A DNA stretch of 23,586 bases, taken from CAYOWK01 sp964407665. GTDB lineage: Bacteria > Pseudomonadota > Alphaproteobacteria > Caulobacterales > Hyphomonadaceae. The position numbers were made by a program, and so were the translations under genes. Location: NCBI GenBank assembly GCA_964407665.1, contig CAYOWK010000058.1:1-23586 (forward strand). The letters are read 5' to 3'. Shown one piece after another: positions 20,983 to 23,586 of the stretch. Each line of letters opens with the position of its first letter. Within the stretch, counting starts at the first letter, position 1. The notes beneath the pieces were generated by a model that had not been told where the DNA came from, ran no database searches, and worked only from the letters and a program-made list of their open reading frames with translations.

Positions 20983-22025
20983 GCACACCTTCGGGTCCCA
21001 AAGTCGCCGTCGTCCTGTTCAACCTGGGCGGTCCCGACACGCAGGAGGACGTCCGTCCATTCCTGAAGAACCTGTTTTCCGACGAGGCCATCCTCACCGT
21101 TCCCGCGCCGCTGCGCTGGTTCCTCGCGCGCCTCATCTCCACAACCCGGGCCAAGTCCGCCCGCGCCAACTACGCCATGATGGGCGGCGGCTCCCCGCTC
21201 CTGCCGGAGACCCGCAAGCAGGCCACAGCCCTGCGCGAAACGCTTCAGGCGCGCGGCGTCAACGCCGCCACCTTCACCGCGATGCGCTACTGGAAGCCCT
21301 ACGCCTCCGACATCGTGAAGGCCGTGAAGCTGTATGGCCCAGACCGCGTCGTCCTGCTGCCGCTCTATCCGCAGTTTTCCACAACCACGACGGCCTCCTC
21401 GCTGAAGTCGTGGAAGGAGGCCGGCGGCCCCGAGGGCGCGGCCATCTGCTGCTACCCGACACCGGACGCCTTCGTTAAGGCCCACGCCGCAAAGATCCTC
21501 GAGGCCTGGAAAGCCGCCGGCAGCCCGGCCAATGTCCGTCTTCTCCTGTCCGCTCACGGCCTGCCCAAGAAGGTCATCGACAAGGGCGACCCCTACCAGT
21601 GGCAGGTCGAGGAAACCGTCCGCGCGCTGATGCCCCACCTCCCGACCGAATGGGAGCATGAGATCTGCTACCAGTCGCGCGTCGGGCCGCTTCAGTGGAT
21701 CGGGCCCGCCACCGACACCACGATCGAAAAGGCCGCCCACGAGGGCAAGGCGATCCTGCTCTCCCCCATCGCCTTCGTGTCCGAGCACATCGAGACGCTG
21801 GTCGAACTCGACATCGAGTACGCCCACCTCGCCAAGGAAGCCGGCGCCACAATCTACATCCGCGCTCCGGCGCTGGGCGTGGATCCCGGGTTCATCGACA
21901 CCCTCGCCGACCTGGTCCAGTCCGCGCTGGGCGAGCCGGTCCCGTCGTTGCGCTCGCATTGCGGCGGCCGCATCTGCCCCGCCAAACACAAAGACTGCCC
22001 CCACCGTGCCCCGGCTGCTGCCTGA
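20979..22025 (+). CDS. hemH: Ferrochelatase, probably with a C-terminal [2Fe-2S] cluster
   Basis: HemH inserts Fe2+ into a porphyrin as the final haem step. The protein has 348 residues. The catalytic His193 is in 'SAHGLPKK' and Glu269 in 'FVSEHIETL'; the N-terminal 'VVLFNLGGPD' is typical. The C-terminal tail has Cys328, Cys333 and Cys340 ('HCGGRICPAKHKDCPH'), and an internal Cys157-Cys158 pair lies near residue 158. This is the arrangement of bacterial ferrochelatases, including that of Caulobacter, that carry a [2Fe-2S] cluster. The GTG start at 20979 overlaps the hemE stop, and hemJ follows after 11 nt. Confidence 0.97.
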   Translation: MSTPSGPKVAVVLFNLGGPDTQEDVRPFLKNLFSDEAILTVPAPLRWFLARLISTTRAKSARANYAMMGGGSPLLPETRKQATALRETLQARGVNAATFTAMRYWKPYASDIVKAVKLYGPDRVVLLPLYPQFSTTTTASSLKSWKEAGGPEGAAICCYPTPDAFVKAHAAKILEAWKAAGSPANVRLLLSAHGLPKKVIDKGDPYQWQVEETVRALMPHLPTEWEHEICYQSRVGPLQWIGPATDTTIEKAAHEGKAILLSPIAFVSEHIETLVELDIEYAHLAKEAGATIYIRAPALGVDPGFIDTLADLVQSALGEPVPSLRSHCGGRICPAKHKDCPHRAPAAA

Positions 22026-22036
22026 GAAATTGACCG

Positions 22037-22504
22037 ATGGACGCCATCTCGAACGCGCTTGAATTCCTCGACTATGACTGGGCCCGCGCGCTCCACATCA
22101 TCTTCGTTCTGGCCTGGATGGCGGGCCTGCTGATCTACCCGCGCCTGCTGGTCTACCGGCTGGAGGCCGAGGGCGACCCGCGCTTCGAGACCGCGATGGA
22201 TGAGGCCGCCGCCAAGACCCGCAAGATCATCCTCACGCCTGCGATGATCGTGGTCTGGCTGTTCGGCCTCGCCCTGCTCTTCAAGAACCCGGACTACCTC
22301 CTCAGCCAGCCCTGGATGCACACCAAGCTGCTGCTGGTGGTGATCCTGACGGGCTATCAGGGCTGGATGACGTCCATCGGCCGCAAGATCGCCGCTGGCC
22401 AGAAGCCCCTGCCCCCGAAACGCCTGCGCATGCTCAACGAGATCCCCTTCGTGATCGCCATCGTCGCGGTGATCATGGTGGTGGTGCAGCCGTTTGGCGG
22501 TTGA
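22037..22504 (+). CDS. hemJ: HemJ, protoporphyrinogen IX oxidase
   Basis: HemJ is a membrane enzyme that oxidises protoporphyrinogen IX to protoporphyrin IX, the substrate of HemH; it replaces HemG and HemY in many alphaproteobacteria. The protein has 155 residues with four predicted helices (about 17-37, 65-85, 96-113 and 134-152). The conserved haem-ligand His20 is in 'ALHIIFVLAWMAGLLIYPRL'. The ATG is at 22037, 11 nt after hemH, so the two oxidative last steps are encoded together. Confidence 0.95.
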   Translation: MDAISNALEFLDYDWARALHIIFVLAWMAGLLIYPRLLVYRLEAEGDPRFETAMDEAAAKTRKIILTPAMIVVWLFGLALLFKNPDYLLSQPWMHTKLLLVVILTGYQGWMTSIGRKIAAGQKPLPPKRLRMLNEIPFVIAIVAVIMVVVQPFGG

Positions 22505-22677
22505 GGCTCCCACACGCCCGGCTTGACCATTTGCCGCGATTGTGATTTTCGATAGGGCGCTGACCGGTCCCGGTCCGCGTTCCTCCGCAATTGTCCGGCT
22601 CCCCACTTCTCCCCGGGGACATCAGCCAGGGCTCCTGACCGGTCCGGAACCAAGCCATCCAAGACGAAGTATCATCC
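22505..22677 (+). promoter_or_regulatory. rho leader: candidate promoter and C-rich region
   Basis: The 173-bp gap holds TTGACC at 22523-22528, a possible -35 with no convincing -10. A C-rich, G-poor run follows at about 22577-22615, the composition Rho prefers for binding. CTGACCGGTCC occurs twice, at 22560-22570 and 22635-22645. Autogenous control of rho by its own leader is known in E. coli; its presence here is inference. Confidence 0.4.
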
Positions 22678-23586
22678 ATGTCTACAGACGTGATCGAAGC
22701 GCGCGAACGCGTATCGCTCAACGAGCTCAAGAAGAAGCCGCCGGCTGAACTTCTGGTGCTGGCCGAGGAGCTGGAGGTTGAAGGCGCCTCGCTCCTCTCC
22801 AAGTCCGAAATCCTGTTCGCCATCCTGAAGGAATACGCCGAGCGCGACGCCGAGATCATGGGCGCCGGCGTCGTCGAAATCCTCACCGACGGGTTCGGCT
22901 TCCTGCGCTCGCCGCAGTCCAACTACCTCCCCGGCCCCGACGACATCTACGTCTCGCCCCAGCAGATCCGGAAGCTCGGCCTGCGCACCGGCGACACCGT
23001 CGAAGGCCAGATCCGTGGTCCCAAGGACGGCGAGCGCTACTTCGCCCTGATCCGCGTCACCCAGATCAACTTCGAGGACCCCGAGCGCGCCCGCCACAAG
23101 GTTCCGTTCGACAACCTCACGCCCCTCTACCCCGACAAGCGCCTCATCATGGAGCCGCAGGATCCGACCAAGAAGGACCGTTCGGGCCGCGTCATCGACA
23201 TCGTCTCGCCGATCGGCAAGGGCCAGCGAGCGCTCATCGTCGCCCCGCCCCGCACCGGCAAGACCGTCCTCCTGCAGAACATCGCCCAGTCGATCGCGGA
23301 GAACCATCCGGAGTGCTACCTCCTCGTCCTGCTCATCGACGAGCGGCCCGAGGAAGTCACCGACATGCAGCGCTCCGTGCGCGGCGAGGTCATCTCCTCC
23401 ACCTTCGACGAGCCCGCGACGCGCCACGTTCAGGTCGCCGAAATGGTCATCGAGAAGGCCAAGCGTCTCGCCGAACACGGCCGCGACGTCGTGATCCTGC
23501 TCGACTCGATCACGCGTCTCGGCCGCGCCTACAACACCGTCGTCCCCTCGTCGGGCAAGGTGCTGACCGGCGGCGTCGACGCCAAC
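22678..23586 (+). CDS. rho: Transcription termination factor Rho (N-terminal part, cut by window edge)
   Basis: Rho is a hexameric RNA-dependent ATPase/helicase that ends transcription. The first 303 codons are visible without a stop. The N-terminal helical domain ('LNELKKKPPAELLVLAEELE') is followed by the cold-shock-like RNA-binding domain (about 63-130), with 'GFGFLRSP' and 'DDIYVSPQQIRKLGLR'. Next come the Walker A 'APPRTGKT' (189-196), 'LLIDERPEEVTDM' (218-230) and the Walker B 'VVILLDSITR' (271-280); the Q-loop region starts at the edge with 'SGKVLTGGV'. There is no long N-terminal insertion such as actinobacterial Rho has. The ATG is at 22678-22680. Confidence 0.98.
   Translation, partial: MSTDVIEARERVSLNELKKKPPAELLVLAEELEVEGASLLSKSEILFAILKEYAERDAEIMGAGVVEILTDGFGFLRSPQSNYLPGPDDIYVSPQQIRKLGLRTGDTVEGQIRGPKDGERYFALIRVTQINFEDPERARHKVPFDNLTPLYPDKRLIMEPQDPTKKDRSGRVIDIVSPIGKGQRALIVAPPRTGKTVLLQNIAQSIAENHPECYLLVLLIDERPEEVTDMQRSVRGEVISSTFDEPATRHVQVAEMVIEKAKRLAEHGRDVVILLDSITRLGRAYNTVVPSSGKVLTGGVDAN

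Noticed and set aside
20703..22004. 433-codon open frame on the minus strand
   Set aside because: It is antisense to hemE and hemH, both fully supported, and shows no recognisable domain.
22672..23478. 268-codon open frame on the minus strand
   Set aside because: It is antisense to rho, whose plus-strand translation matches the family throughout.
1..23586. CRISPR array, insertion sequence, prophage, tRNA or rRNA
   Set aside because: No regularly spaced repeats, transposase or integrase frames, tRNA cloverleaf or rRNA signatures were seen.

Overview
The window is GC-rich DNA from an alphaproteobacterium, most likely of the Caulobacterales/Hyphomonadales group. The gene order hemE | gap | PPSR (RP001)-maf-aroE-coaE-dnaQ with secB and a Tim44-like gene close by is the one that flanks the chromosomal origin in Caulobacter. 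The gap between hemE and PPSR carries a perfect CtrA site, DnaA-box-like 9-mers, an AT-rich segment and a dense cluster of GANTC (CcrM) sites, so I read it as the chromosomal replication origin.

Layout. (1) 1-2000, minus strand: hslV, a multi-pass membrane protein gene overlapping it, and the start of hslU. (2) 2234-4771: a small predicted lipoprotein gene convergent with a membrane-anchored GGDEF-EAL protein whose GGDEF site is degenerate and whose EAL site is intact. (3) 4906-12829, plus strand: histidine genes hisB, hisH, hisA, then about 4.6 kb of foreign content, then hisF and hisE. The interruption holds a frameshifted endonuclease/exonuclease/phosphatase gene, a truncated M24-peptidase relic, a chemoreceptor gene and an intact Tat-exported M24 peptidase related to the relic. 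(4) 12839-15344, minus strand: a glycine-zipper lipoprotein with an EcfG-type general stress promoter, a GDT1/UPF0016 manganese exporter behind a yybP-ykoY Mn2+ riboswitch, an Smr-domain protein and a Tim44-like protein. (5) 15509-16000: secB. (6) 16023-19558, minus strand: PPSR, maf, aroE, coaE and dnaQ, a tightly overlapping run reading away from the origin. (7) 19559-19941: the origin. (8) 19942-23586, plus strand: hemE, hemH and hemJ (late haem synthesis), then the start of rho behind a C-rich leader.

How it fits together. The origin is bounded by two divergent, translationally coupled operons. HemE, HemJ and HemH supply uroporphyrinogen decarboxylation, protoporphyrinogen oxidation and iron insertion. 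HisB/H/A/F/E cover five histidine steps; HisI is not in the window. The points most worth a second look are the GANTC density in the origin, the decaying insert inside the his cluster with its peptidase relic, the Mn2+ riboswitch on a GDT1 gene, and the stress promoter. No mobile element, CRISPR array, tRNA or rRNA was seen.
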